From contig JAKJEN010000010.1 of the NCBI GenBank assembly GCA_022705405.1, forward strand, positions 1-38,651: DNA of 38,651 bases, given 5' to 3'. Source of the stretch: Planctomycetota bacterium. Its GTDB lineage: Bacteria > Planctomycetota > Phycisphaerae > Sedimentisphaerales > Anaerohalosphaeraceae. Position numbers and translations under genes: made by a program. The notes under the pieces were generated by a model. The model did no database searches. It saw only the letters and a list, made by a program, of their open reading frames with translations, and had not been told where the DNA came from. Of the stretch, positions 9,446 through 18,273 are shown piece after piece. Position 1 is the stretch's first letter. The number at the start of each line of letters is the position of its first letter.

Positions 9446-9849
9446 AACCGACAGTTTATCTTTTTTTTTTACAAACACAACTGAATTTTTGATAAATAGT
9501 TAACAAATCAGAAAATTATAAAGATCGCTAAACGTAAAAAAACACCATTCTTTGATATTGGATAAAAAATCGCTTCTTTTGCATTATCGGACCTTTTATT
9601 AGAAAAAAATTATTCTATTTTTTGCCAATTTTTGGCAAATAAATGATGGGATGATTTTTGACTATTTTTCAGGGATCGACTTTGCATAAAACGAATCTTT
9701 ATCGGTCCTTCTCTTTTACGGCTTCTTTAAGGGAGTTTGTACCGATCTTTTTCTTTTCGTTGTAAATTCTTGCGCCAAAGACCCCGAAATAGAGACAGGT
9801 TGTAATGTCATGACTACCCATTTTAAGAAACAAGACAGGAAACTATAGT
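9446..9849. other. AT-rich divergent intergenic region
   Basis: This 404-bp stretch holds no convincing gene. It contains the A10/T10 tract (9461-9470), a TATAAT-like -10 on the minus strand (9515-9520) with a poor -35, a perfect 8-bp inverted repeat (9621-9639), and repeated TATCGGWCCTT words near 9585 and 9698. An 8-bp palindrome GTCATGAC lies at 9807-9814, just before the kinase gene. Confidence 0.7.
9621..9639. promoter_or_regulatory. Candidate operator: perfect inverted repeat
   Basis: TTTGCCAA, a 3-nt T spacer, then TTGGCAAA: a perfect 8-bp inverted repeat with the spacing of a dimeric HTH operator. It lies between the XRE/S24 repressor and the first hybrid kinase. That the repressor binds it is an inference. 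Confidence 0.5.
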
Positions 9850-12558
9850 ATGCGTTTTTTTAATATAAACCTGCTGCCGAGGCGAGTTTCTGCAAAAGTA
9901 CTGTCTATTATCTTTCTTGCGGTACTAACTGTCTGCTCCTTGATCATATACAAAACCCACAAATCCAATCTGGATTATTTAAACTATCTGACAGTTCGAC
10001 AAGCTCAATCTTCCTCAGGCGGAACCTCTTCTCTGCTGAAAGAATTTGATAAAGAAATCCACTCCAATCTACTTCTCCAGTCTTTTCTTTTTTTGCTGGT
10101 TTTGGTGGCCCTGATTATCTGTTTTCTATTTCTGGCCCTGTATCAGATCATTAATCGCCGTCTTTATTCCCTTTCTCAGCACTTTTGCAATGCGGCAAAG
10201 CCGGACGGGCAAATCGTTCTGGAACCAGTGTCCGCAGAAGGCAGCGATGAATTGGCATCGCTGGCAAAGAGCTTCAATCAACTGATCGATAAACTGCGGC
10301 CGACTTATAAAACTCTCAAAGAAGAAATTCAACAGCAAGCCCGATCTATAGAAGATCTGAAGGCGCAGCGTCTGCGGGAAATCAACCTGCGGCGCAAAGC
10401 GGAGCAGGATCTTCTGTTGCGGCAATTTATTATTGACCATGCCGGCGAGGCCTTTTTCCTGACAGGGCACAAAGGCAGAATTCTGGAAGTCAATGAACTG
10501 GCTTGTAAATCCCTTGGGTATTCACGCCAGGAACTGCTCACAATGTTCGTCAGCGATATCGATCCTCACATCACACCTGAGACCTGGTCCAAACACTGGA
10601 AAACTCTACAGCAAAAAAATCACGTGCTGATTGAGACCGAACATCGACGCAAAGACGGGACTGTGTTTCCGATAGAAGTTTCTCTGACCCATTTCGAATT
10701 CAATGGTCACGAATATCACTGTGCTTTTGTTCGCGATCTAACCAAACAAAAAAAACAGGAACAGGAAAATCTTCAAGAGACTCACATTATTCAGGTCCAG
10801 CAGCAGGCGCTGCTGCGGATATCCACCCTTCCGGCCCAGATCAACGGAGACCTGGAAACCGTTGCTTTGCATTTGACGGAAACAGCCGCCCGCCTGCTGC
10901 AGGTTCGCCGATGCAGCATCTGGCTGCTTCAGGACAACGACACTCAACTGCGTTGCGTGGATATCTATGATGCCCAGACGCGTCAGCATTCCAGCAACTT
11001 TCTCCTGAAAACAGAAAATTATCCGGACTACATAAAAGCCCTGCAGTCCGGCCGCGTCATTGACGCTTCGGATGCCTGGAGAGATCCGCGAGCCCGCGAA
11101 CTGCATGATTCCTATCTCCGGCCGCAGGGAATTCTCTCTATGCTGGATGCCACGATCCGCTTTTCAGGAAAAGTCATCGGGGTGTTAAGCTGTGAAACCG
11201 TAGAGACCAAGCGAATCTGGACCGATCTGGAGATCCGATTTGCCGGCGAACTGGCCGATCAGGTATCCCTGACCCTGCTGAATCGCTCTTATCGGCAGTC
11301 GGAACGGCAGGCCCGCCAGATTGCTCGCTCGGCAGTGAACGCCAACCAAGCCAAGAGCAATTTTCTGGCCAGTATGAGTCATGAAATCCGAACCCCGATG
11401 AACGCGATCCTTGGTTTTGTGGATATTCTGGCTCAGGAGCCGTTAACGGAAGAACAACACAGCTATCTGAAGGTCATTCAAAACAGCGCCACAAACCTGC
11501 TGACCCTGCTCAATGACATCCTGGACTTTTCTAAAATTGAAGCGGGCAAAATAAAGGTAGAATTCGCGGACTGCCATCTGCCCAGTCTGCTGGAAGATCT
11601 GGACTCTATGATGCGGCCAATGGCCTCCCGTAAAAACCTTGCGTTTGAGGTACTGCAGTGCCGCGAACTGCCCGAACATATCCTAACCGACTCGGTTCGC
11701 CTTCGCCAGTGCCTGACCAACTTGCTGAGCAACGCCATCAAGTTCACCGAAAAGGGGCATGTCTATTTGAATGTTTCCTGTCTGGAGAAAGACAAAACGC
11801 CCTGGATACAGTTTGCGATAGAAGATACAGGCATTGGAATCGCCTCCGATCAGCAATCGGCAATCTTTGAGTCGTACTGCCAGGCCGACAATCGCAGTAT
11901 TCAGGAGAGCAGAGGGGTTGGATTGGGGCTGGCTATCACAAAAAATCTGACTTCTCTGCTCGGCGGCCAACTGAGTTTGACCAGCATGCCCGGAAACGGG
12001 TCTGTCTTTACTCTGCTGCTGCCTATTCAACCCGCTTCAAGCGGTCAGCAGAAACTATGGAATAAATACGATGCGGCCTGTATGACTCAGCAGACCGAGA
12101 CGTCGGCTGAAACGCGTCTGTGCGGCCACGTTCTGGTGGTCGAAGACAATCCGTCCAACCAGATTCTGATTTCCATGCTGCTCAAAAAAATTGGGCTGGA
12201 GGTAACATTGGCCAATGACGGCGCAGAAGGCGTAGAAGAAGCCCATCGACAAAAATATGACCTCATTTTGATGGACATGCAGATGCCCCGAATGAACGGA
12301 TACCAGGCCGCTGAGAAACTTCGGGCGGAAGGATTTTCAACTCCGATTATCGCCGTCACCGCCAATGCCATGAAGGGCGACGAAGAAAAATGTCTTCAGG
12401 CCGGATGCGACGGATATCTATCCAAGCCGGTCGATCGAAAAAAGCTTTATAAGATCCTGCGCCGCTACCTGAGTGTTGTCGAGAAAGCAAAGACGCTGCC
12501 TTTGGCCAAGGCCGCTGCGGCCCAACCCACCGCAGACAGCATACAGACACAGGAATAA
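9850..12558 (+). CDS. Hybrid sensor histidine kinase (HAMP-PAS-GAF-HisKA-HATPase-REC)
   Basis: This 902-residue membrane kinase senses an unknown signal and phosphorylates its own receiver domain. Transmembrane segments lie at about 13-34 and 74-101, enclosing only a short periplasmic loop. A HAMP-like linker and coiled coil (about 100-190), a PAS domain (190-300) and a GAF domain (320-480) follow. The HisKA domain has phospho-acceptor His511 (SMSHEIRTP). The ATPase shows NAIKFTEKG, DTGIGI and GVGLGLAI boxes. The C-terminal receiver has the acidic pair in VVEDN and phospho-acceptor Asp809 (LMDMQMP). The ATG follows AGGA by 9 nt. The next kinase gene follows almost directly, and the two share closely similar kinase and receiver regions. 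No response regulator with an output domain or Hpt protein is nearby, so the downstream target is not visible. Confidence 0.93.
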   Translation: MRFFNINLLPRRVSAKVLSIIFLAVLTVCSLIIYKTHKSNLDYLNYLTVRQAQSSSGGTSSLLKEFDKEIHSNLLLQSFLFLLVLVALIICFLFLALYQIINRRLYSLSQHFCNAAKPDGQIVLEPVSAEGSDELASLAKSFNQLIDKLRPTYKTLKEEIQQQARSIEDLKAQRLREINLRRKAEQDLLLRQFIIDHAGEAFFLTGHKGRILEVNELACKSLGYSRQELLTMFVSDIDPHITPETWSKHWKTLQQKNHVLIETEHRRKDGTVFPIEVSLTHFEFNGHEYHCAFVRDLTKQKKQEQENLQETHIIQVQQQALLRISTLPAQINGDLETVALHLTETAARLLQVRRCSIWLLQDNDTQLRCVDIYDAQTRQHSSNFLLKTENYPDYIKALQSGRVIDASDAWRDPRARELHDSYLRPQGILSMLDATIRFSGKVIGVLSCETVETKRIWTDLEIRFAGELADQVSLTLLNRSYRQSERQARQIARSAVNANQAKSNFLASMSHEIRTPMNAILGFVDILAQEPLTEEQHSYLKVIQNSATNLLTLLNDILDFSKIEAGKIKVEFADCHLPSLLEDLDSMMRPMASRKNLAFEVLQCRELPEHILTDSVRLRQCLTNLLSNAIKFTEKGHVYLNVSCLEKDKTPWIQFAIEDTGIGIASDQQSAIFESYCQADNRSIQESRGVGLGLAITKNLTSLLGGQLSLTSMPGNGSVFTLLLPIQPASSGQQKLWNKYDAACMTQQTETSAETRLCGHVLVVEDNPSNQILISMLLKKIGLEVTLANDGAEGVEEAHRQKYDLILMDMQMPRMNGYQAAEKLRAEGFSTPIIAVTANAMKGDEEKCLQAGCDGYLSKPVDRKKLYKILRRYLSVVEKAKTLPLAKAAAAQPTADSIQTQE

Positions 12559-12579
12559 TTGAAAAAGAAAAGGCAGATG

Positions 12580-14919
12580 ATGACCGATAACCAATCGATA
12601 ATCAATTCGGACTCTCGATTTCGGCTTCTCTGGTCGCAGCCGGCTATTCTCCTGATCGGATTGAGCGGGCTGGTTCTGTCGATTCTGCTGTTTCATTATG
12701 TGATATCCGTCGTCGAACGTATTACCCTGCGCGAATTTATGCAAACCTCAACTGGCGAGGCGGCCAATCTTAAAGAACATCTGGACCTGACGATTCTGAA
12801 TCTCAATTCCGTCAGACGGTTTTTTGAATATTCAGAAGAAGTGACGCCGGAAGAGTTTCAGGGCTTTGTCCGCCCGATCCTGGATTATTCTCCTATTCTT
12901 GTTTCTCTTCGCTGGGCGTCTCGTGTCCCCGCCGGCCAGTGGGCGATGTGGCAGAAGGAAGGACGCATGCAGGCCGTTGCCGAGCATGGGAATACTCCGC
13001 TGCCGGAAGCGCTGTATCCTATTCAGTACCTGGAACCCCTGGTCGGCAACGGAGATCAAATCGGCCTGCCGCTGGGAGCTGAATCTCCTTATCGTCAGGC
13101 ATTTGAAAAAAGTTTCCAGACCAACCTTCCGGTCCTGCTTTATCCCCGCAAAGATCGGGAAAACTCGGCTCCCTTTACGATTGAAATCTGTCTGCCTGTT
13201 TATAAGAGCAATCCTCGCGCTGCTGTAAAGCCCCGATGTCCCGATTGCCTCAATGGCTTTCTGATTGGCGCGCTTCAACTGGATCCTTTTCTTCATTCAC
13301 TTCAAAGCAAATCAATTGACTCCTTTTTTTGCTCAATCGAGGACTGTCAATCCCCTGACCAGTCGTTCTGGATTTACAATCAAAAACGAATATCCCTGCC
13401 CGACCGCTGGACAAATCTGTTCCAGCCCAAACATCACAATATCTGCTACAGCGATACCGTTGCTTTCGCCGACCGGACCTGGCGCATCCATTATCAGCCG
13501 CGAGCTAATTATAATCCCGGCTATCCGGTTCAGATGCCCTGGATTATCCTGGCGATTGGTCTGCTGCTCAGTTCCTTCCTGATGCTTTATCTGTGGGATC
13601 TGCACAATCGCAATATCCGAACCGAACAACTGGTGCGTCGGCGAACCGAAGAACTTCGGGAACAAAAACAAAAAGCCGACAAAATGGCGGAAAAAGCGGA
13701 TCGTGCCAATCAGGCCAAGAGCATCTTTCTGGCGAATATGAGCCATGAGATCCGAACTCCTATGAACGCTATTCTCGGCTTCGCCGAACTGCTCTGCGAC
13801 AGCCCGGTCAATTCTTCCCAAAAGAATTTTCTCCATTTGATCCTGGACAGCGGAAAAACGCTGCTGACTCTTATCAATGACATTCTGGACTTTTCCAAGA
13901 TCGAGGCGGGCAAACTGACCGTAGAAAATATTTCCTGCTCGCTGCCGGATGTGCTGGCCAGCGTCAAATCTCTTTTACAGCCGGCGGCGGAAAAGAAAAA
14001 TCTCGACTTCAAAATCTGCACGAAGGGCCGTCTGCCTGTGGAAATCCTGTCCGATCCCGTTCGCCTGCGGCAGTGTTTGATCAATCTGATCGGCAATGCG
14101 ATAAAGTTCACCCATTCCGGCCATGTGCATCTGAATGTGTCGATGGATCCGGCCTGTTCTGAGCCCATGATCCAATTTGATGTAGAGGACACCGGCATCG
14201 GAATTTCCGCCGAGCGCCAGCAGGAAATATTTGAGCCCTTTACTCAATCCGACACCAGCACGACAAGACACTATGGGGGGACAGGTCTGGGGCTGACCAT
14301 TACACGGCGGCTGGCCGAACTGATGAGAGGCAGTTTGTCCGTACAAAGCCAAGTCGGCCGGGGATCGGTGTTTACTTTCCGGATTCCAGCCGGAGTGGAC
14401 CTAAACCACCTGACTGAAAAGCCGATGTTTACACACGCGCTGTTTTCCGAGAGTCGGAATCAGCTTCCTCCAACCGCGGAAGAATGCCGTTTCTGGGGTC
14501 GCTTATTAGTCGCAGAAGACGCTCTGGCCAGTCAGATTCTGATCCGCAAACTTCTTGAAAAATACGGCCTTGAAGTCACCGTGGTTTCCGATGGCAAACA
14601 GGCGGTTGAAGAGGCGATCTCCGGCGCCTATGACCTGATCTTTATGGATATGCACATGCCGGAACTCAATGGCTATGACGCCACTGGGCTTTTACGAGAT
14701 CAGGGCTGCATGACGCCGATTATCGCCCTGACCGCCAGCGCTATGAAAGGCGATGAGGACAAATGTGTAAAGGCCGGCTGTGACGGCTACATGTCCAAGC
14801 CCATTGACAGGCGGGAACTTTTCAATGTCCTTCAGCGCTATCTGCTGGCCGATCCGGGCTTCAAAAAACCCTACCAAAAAACCAGGGAATCTTCAGAGTC
14901 AAATTCAGAAAGCGATTAA
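12580..14919 (+). CDS. Hybrid sensor histidine kinase (CHASE-HisKA-HATPase-REC)
   Basis: From the ATG at 12580 the protein has 779 residues. Transmembrane segments at about 20-44 and 320-340 enclose a large periplasmic CHASE-type sensor region, recognised from the block around ILVSLRWASRVP. A coiled coil leads to HisKA with His389 (NMSHEIRTP), an ATPase domain (NAIKFTHSG, DTGIGIS, GGTGLGL) and a receiver with Asp690 (FMDMHMP). A ribosome site AAAAGG lies 6 nt before 12580. The frame is also open to a TTG at 12559, directly after the preceding stop, and to an ATG at 12577. It forms an operon with the upstream kinase and is clearly its paralogue from HisKA onward, while the sensor halves differ. 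CHASE domains in other proteins bind small extracellular molecules such as cytokinins; the ligand here is unknown. Confidence 0.92.
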   Translation: MTDNQSIINSDSRFRLLWSQPAILLIGLSGLVLSILLFHYVISVVERITLREFMQTSTGEAANLKEHLDLTILNLNSVRRFFEYSEEVTPEEFQGFVRPILDYSPILVSLRWASRVPAGQWAMWQKEGRMQAVAEHGNTPLPEALYPIQYLEPLVGNGDQIGLPLGAESPYRQAFEKSFQTNLPVLLYPRKDRENSAPFTIEICLPVYKSNPRAAVKPRCPDCLNGFLIGALQLDPFLHSLQSKSIDSFFCSIEDCQSPDQSFWIYNQKRISLPDRWTNLFQPKHHNICYSDTVAFADRTWRIHYQPRANYNPGYPVQMPWIILAIGLLLSSFLMLYLWDLHNRNIRTEQLVRRRTEELREQKQKADKMAEKADRANQAKSIFLANMSHEIRTPMNAILGFAELLCDSPVNSSQKNFLHLILDSGKTLLTLINDILDFSKIEAGKLTVENISCSLPDVLASVKSLLQPAAEKKNLDFKICTKGRLPVEILSDPVRLRQCLINLIGNAIKFTHSGHVHLNVSMDPACSEPMIQFDVEDTGIGISAERQQEIFEPFTQSDTSTTRHYGGTGLGLTITRRLAELMRGSLSVQSQVGRGSVFTFRIPAGVDLNHLTEKPMFTHALFSESRNQLPPTAEECRFWGRLLVAEDALASQILIRKLLEKYGLEVTVVSDGKQAVEEAISGAYDLIFMDMHMPELNGYDATGLLRDQGCMTPIIALTASAMKGDEDKCVKAGCDGYMSKPIDRRELFNVLQRYLLADPGFKKPYQKTRESSESNSESD

Positions 14920-14943
14920 AAAAATATGTTTTTTTCTTCCCTG

Positions 14944-14960
14944 TTGATACAATATATCAA
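14944..14960. repeat. Inverted repeat before the zinc-ribbon gene
   Basis: TTGATA and TATCAA with a 5-nt spacer lie 9 nt before the start codon of the zinc-ribbon gene. This could be an operator or a small RNA hairpin near the ribosome site; function is not shown. Confidence 0.35.
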
Positions 14961-14969
14961 GCGGAAAAA

Positions 14970-15338
14970 ATGATACAAATAACCGACAAACCCGCTTGTG
15001 AACCGGCTCCGACAAAGCCGCAGGCGACGAAAACCTGTCCGTTTTGCGCCGAAACCATTCTTTTTCAGGCCGTCAAATGCCGGTACTGCGGCGAATTTCT
15101 CGATCAGCCAAGGCGGACGCCGAAAAGCCGATGGATCTTTTCTACCTCTGCTGTGGTACTGGGTCTGCTGACGCTGGGCCCACTGGCGCTTCCCCTGGTT
15201 TGGTTTAACCCCCGCTGGTCTCTGATCGTCAAGGGAATCATCACAGTTGTTGTCGTCGTCGCCACAGTTCTGATGTGCTGGGCTACAACAGCCATGTATA
15301 ACAATCTCATCCGACAGATCAACAGTCTCGGACTGTAA
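14970..15338 (+). CDS. Zinc-ribbon membrane protein, hypothetical
   Basis: This 122-residue protein has an N-terminal zinc ribbon with Cys23, Cys26, Cys37 and Cys40 (CPFC...CRYC, with GEF following), a double zinc-ribbon style found in many small bacterial membrane proteins. Two hydrophobic helices follow at about 55-78 and 85-108, so the ribbon probably faces the cytoplasm next to the inner membrane. I do not recognise a specific function. The gene starts 50 nt after the second hybrid kinase on the same strand and could be co-transcribed with it. The ribosome site is weak (GCGGA before an A-run). A terminator for the convergent rpsA operon lies just beyond its stop. Confidence 0.7.
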   Translation: MIQITDKPACEPAPTKPQATKTCPFCAETILFQAVKCRYCGEFLDQPRRTPKSRWIFSTSAVVLGLLTLGPLALPLVWFNPRWSLIVKGIITVVVVVATVLMCWATTAMYNNLIRQINSLGL

Positions 15339-15356
15339 CCCTCTGCGGCTGCGGAC

Positions 15357-15400
15357 AAAAAAAAGGGAAATTGCAGGCGGTTTTATGCCCTCGATTTCCC
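15357..15400 (-). terminator. Rho-independent terminator of the rpsA cluster
   Basis: On the minus strand, a GGGAAAT/ATTTCCC stem (15394-15400 with 15365-15371) is followed by eight Ts (15364-15357), the classic intrinsic terminator form. It ends the cmk-plsC-ispH-rpsA unit, about 55 nt past the rpsA stop. Confidence 0.8.
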
Positions 15401-15411
15401 ATGGGATTCTG

Positions 15412-15440
15412 CGGCCGGTCTTTTTCAATGGAACCGGCCG
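15412..15440. repeat. GC-rich hairpin between convergent genes
   Basis: CGGCCGGT (15412-15419) and ACCGGCCG (15433-15440) form a perfect 8-bp stem with a 13-nt loop. No T-run follows in either direction. It may act together with the adjacent terminator. Confidence 0.5.
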
Positions 15441-15455
15441 GTTTCTATCGTCCGC

Positions 15456-17255
15456 TTAGTCCTTATTGTCCTGTGTAAACTTGATGTCTCCAGGCATCAG
15501 GGCGCCGTCCAAGCCGCCGCGGCGCTGCGGGGGTTCGGACTTGGATTCTTCCTCTGTCGGAACGCTTGGGTCCATAATCTCTTCCTCGCCTGCCAATGCC
15601 GCCTGATCTTCGGCAGCCCAGCGGACCCGACGAAGTGAAAGCCCGATCTTTCGCGCATCGGTATCCACCCGGAGAATCTTTACTTCCAGCGTGTCGCCGA
15701 TTTTGACAATCTCCTGCGGCGAATCAATCTTTTTATCCGACAACTCAGAGATATGCAGCAGACCCTCCAGATCCGGCTCCAGTTCCACAAACACGCCGAA
15801 ATTGGTCAGCTTGGTCACTACGCCGCGGACAATCTGGCCTGGAATATACTTTTCCGGAATCGCACGTGCCCACGGATCTTCCGTCATCTGCTTGAGGCCC
15901 AGAGAAATACGATGCTTTTCTTCATCCACTTCCAGCACGACACACTTGACCTCATGGCCTTTCTGAATGCACTCGCCGGGGTGGTTGAACTTTTTGGTCC
16001 AGCTCAGATCTGAAATGTGAATCAGTCCATCGATGCCCGGTTCGATCTCCACAAAAGCCCCGTAGTTTGTTAAGCTGGTGATCCGAGCTGTGACAATCGT
16101 TCCCGCCGGGTACTTCTGGCCTGCTACAGACCAGGGGTTGGTTTCCAATTGCTTCAGACCCAGAGAAATTTCCTGTTTTTCTTTGTTGACATCCAAAACC
16201 GCCACTTCCACTTCCTGCCCGATCTGCAAGACATCGGCCGGATGGGCGATCCGCTTGATCCAGCTCATCTCGCTGATGTGGATCAGCCCTTCGACGCCTT
16301 CTTCCAGCCGCACAAATGCGCCGTAGTTCATAATGTTGACCACGGATCCCTTCACGCGGCTGCCGACCGGATAACGCTGGATGACGGTTTCCCACGGGCT
16401 GGCTGTTTTCTGCTTGAGGCCCAGTGAGATCTTTTCCGTTTCCTTGTCTACGCCGATGACCATGCACTCGATTTCCTGATCCATCTGGACCATCTCGGAC
16501 GGGTGTGAAATCCGGCCCCAGTTCATGTCGGAAATGTGCAGCAGGCCGTCCAGACCGCCCAGATCGATAAATACGCCGAAATCGGCAATATTCTTGACCA
16601 CGCCCTTGCGGAGTTGGCCTTCCTTGATTTCCGCCAGCAGCCGCTCTTTGTTGGCCTGTCGATTTTCTTCGATGATCTTGCGGCGAGAGACCACGATGTT
16701 GTGGTTGTCCGTATCAATCTTGAGAATTTTGCATTCAATTTCTTCTCCGATAAACCGGCTGATATCTCCCGGTTTGCGGATGTCCACCTGCGAGGCCGGC
16801 AGGAACACCGGCACCCCGATATCCACCAACAGACCGCCTTTGATTCGGCGGCTGACAATTCCCTTAACCACATCGCCTTCGGCATGATGGGTAATGACGT
16901 GTTCCCAGCCGCGGATCCGATCGGCCTTGCGTTTGGACAGCAGGATTGAACCTTCTGCGTCCACCTCCTCCAGCAGCACCTCCAGTTCCTTGCCCGGCTG
17001 GATTTCCTCGGGTTGATCAAATTCCGAGGCGTCTACAATGCCCTCGCTCTTTAGGCCCAGTTCCACGATCACATCGTTGCCCAACTGGGTCACAATACGG
17101 CCCTTGACAATTGTGCCGGGGACCAGGGCCTCGATATTCTTCTCCAGCACTTCGCTGAGCATCTTATCATGCTCGTTGGTAAAAAGTTCGCTGACTTGTT
17201 TGTCTACTTCCTCGGCCGTCAGACCGAGCTTGCTGATAATGTTTCTGTCTACCAT
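15456..17255 (-). CDS. rpsA: 30S ribosomal protein S1, six S1 domains
   Basis: S1 binds single-stranded mRNA leaders and helps the 30S subunit start translation. The 599-residue protein contains six S1 RNA-binding repeats. Repeats 3 to 6 are the most regular (each with an xFGVFI/xYGAFV strand and a GLxHIS segment), while repeats 1 and 2 are more divergent, as in other six-domain S1 proteins. I start at ATG 17255, which follows AGGAGA at about 10 nt. The frame is open upstream to 17306, but those 17 residues (arginine-rich) do not look like S1 and precede the ribosome site. The gene is last in the cmk-plsC-ispH-rpsA cluster. It is separated from ispH by 164 nt with small GC-rich hairpins, so it may also have its own promoter. 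A T8 terminator follows. Confidence 0.96.
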   Translation of the reverse strand: MVDRNIISKLGLTAEEVDKQVSELFTNEHDKMLSEVLEKNIEALVPGTIVKGRIVTQLGNDVIVELGLKSEGIVDASEFDQPEEIQPGKELEVLLEEVDAEGSILLSKRKADRIRGWEHVITHHAEGDVVKGIVSRRIKGGLLVDIGVPVFLPASQVDIRKPGDISRFIGEEIECKILKIDTDNHNIVVSRRKIIEENRQANKERLLAEIKEGQLRKGVVKNIADFGVFIDLGGLDGLLHISDMNWGRISHPSEMVQMDQEIECMVIGVDKETEKISLGLKQKTASPWETVIQRYPVGSRVKGSVVNIMNYGAFVRLEEGVEGLIHISEMSWIKRIAHPADVLQIGQEVEVAVLDVNKEKQEISLGLKQLETNPWSVAGQKYPAGTIVTARITSLTNYGAFVEIEPGIDGLIHISDLSWTKKFNHPGECIQKGHEVKCVVLEVDEEKHRISLGLKQMTEDPWARAIPEKYIPGQIVRGVVTKLTNFGVFVELEPDLEGLLHISELSDKKIDSPQEIVKIGDTLEVKILRVDTDARKIGLSLRRVRWAAEDQAALAGEEEIMDPSVPTEEESKSEPPQRRGGLDGALMPGDIKFTQDNKD

Positions 17256-17419
17256 AATAAACGCATCTCCTGTGGAGTCTGTTAGTCGGCTCCGACGGCG
17301 CCCCACATATACGCCGACGCGCCCTGCTGGTTAAAAACACAAATATCCACCCCTCGGCCTACGCAGCCGACGGTTTTTCGCTCACGTATCGAAATCGGAC
17401 ATCCTTGCTGAAAGCCCGC

Positions 17420-18262
17420 TCAGGGCTGCGGGGTATAATTCTGCAGATGCCTGACAAAGTCCTCTATAACCCAGTCCGGCGTGGACGCCCCGGCCGTCAC
17501 GCCGGCGGTCGTTTTGCCGGAAAGTACCCTTTTATCAAGTTCTTCCCAGTTTTGCAAATGAAACGTTTGAGGATTATGTTTTTTGCACAATTCTTCCAGT
17601 TTTTTTGTATTGGCGCTGTGAAGACCGCCCAGCACAAACATCACATCCACCTGACGGCATAACTTGACGGCCGCCTCCTGGCGGGCCATTGTTTCTCGAC
17701 ACAAAGTATTTATAATTCGTACTTCAGAAAACCCCTTTTTTAAGATCGCAGAGACCGTTTCCGCAAAATAATCCGGGCTTTGAGTCGTCTGGCAAATAAT
17801 CCCTAACTTCTCATTAGATCGAAGGTTATCTAAATCTTCCGGGCCTGCAACAACGCGCACATCCGGGGCTGAACCAACAACAGCCATTACTTCAGGATGA
17901 TTTTTATCTCCTACTATAATTGCCCTGTATCCTTCTTCGTTGAGTTTGCGGGCAATCTGCTGGACCCGCTTAACCAGCACGCAGGTGGCGTCTACAATTT
18001 TTAGACTTTTTCGTCTTATTTCATCCAGTTCTTTTGAAGTTGCTCCATGAGAGCGGATCAAAACAGTCCCGGAATGGATCTGTTCAATCGATTTGATTGT
18101 CTTCAAACCGGATTCAGACAGTCGACAAACAACATCTTCGTTATGAATAATCGGCCCAAGGCAATATACCTCCTTTTCCTGAGCCAATGTTTTTTCGGCC
18201 AACTTGATGGCGTTTCGAACGCCGGGACAAAAACCGCATTTCTCCGCAACCAAAACCTTCAT
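17420..18262 (-). CDS. ispH: 4-hydroxy-3-methylbut-2-enyl diphosphate reductase
   Basis: IspH carries out the last step of the MEP isoprenoid pathway: it reduces HMBPP to isopentenyl and dimethylallyl diphosphate using a [4Fe-4S] cluster. The 280-residue protein keeps all three cluster cysteines, Cys12 (GFCPGV), Cys94 (DATC) and Cys188 (NTLC). It also keeps the substrate-binding histidines His40, His72 (SHG) and His122, and the catalytic glutamate in NHPEV (Glu124). The ATG follows an AAGGGA ribosome site and lies 11 nt after the plsC stop, so it is translated from the same message. The order cmk-plsC-ispH-rpsA is a known conserved arrangement in several bacterial groups. Confidence 0.97.
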   Translation of the reverse strand: MKVLVAEKCGFCPGVRNAIKLAEKTLAQEKEVYCLGPIIHNEDVVCRLSESGLKTIKSIEQIHSGTVLIRSHGATSKELDEIRRKSLKIVDATCVLVKRVQQIARKLNEEGYRAIIVGDKNHPEVMAVVGSAPDVRVVAGPEDLDNLRSNEKLGIICQTTQSPDYFAETVSAILKKGFSEVRIINTLCRETMARQEAAVKLCRQVDVMFVLGGLHSANTKKLEELCKKHNPQTFHLQNWEELDKRVLSGKTTAGVTAGASTPDWVIEDFVRHLQNYTPQP

Positions 18263-18273
18263 TATTGTTTCCC

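Noticed and set aside
17256-17419. GC-rich hairpins between ispH and rpsA as a ribosomal leader or riboswitch
   Set aside because: Stems are only 5-6 bp with no T-run or recognisable class; not enough to call a regulatory RNA.
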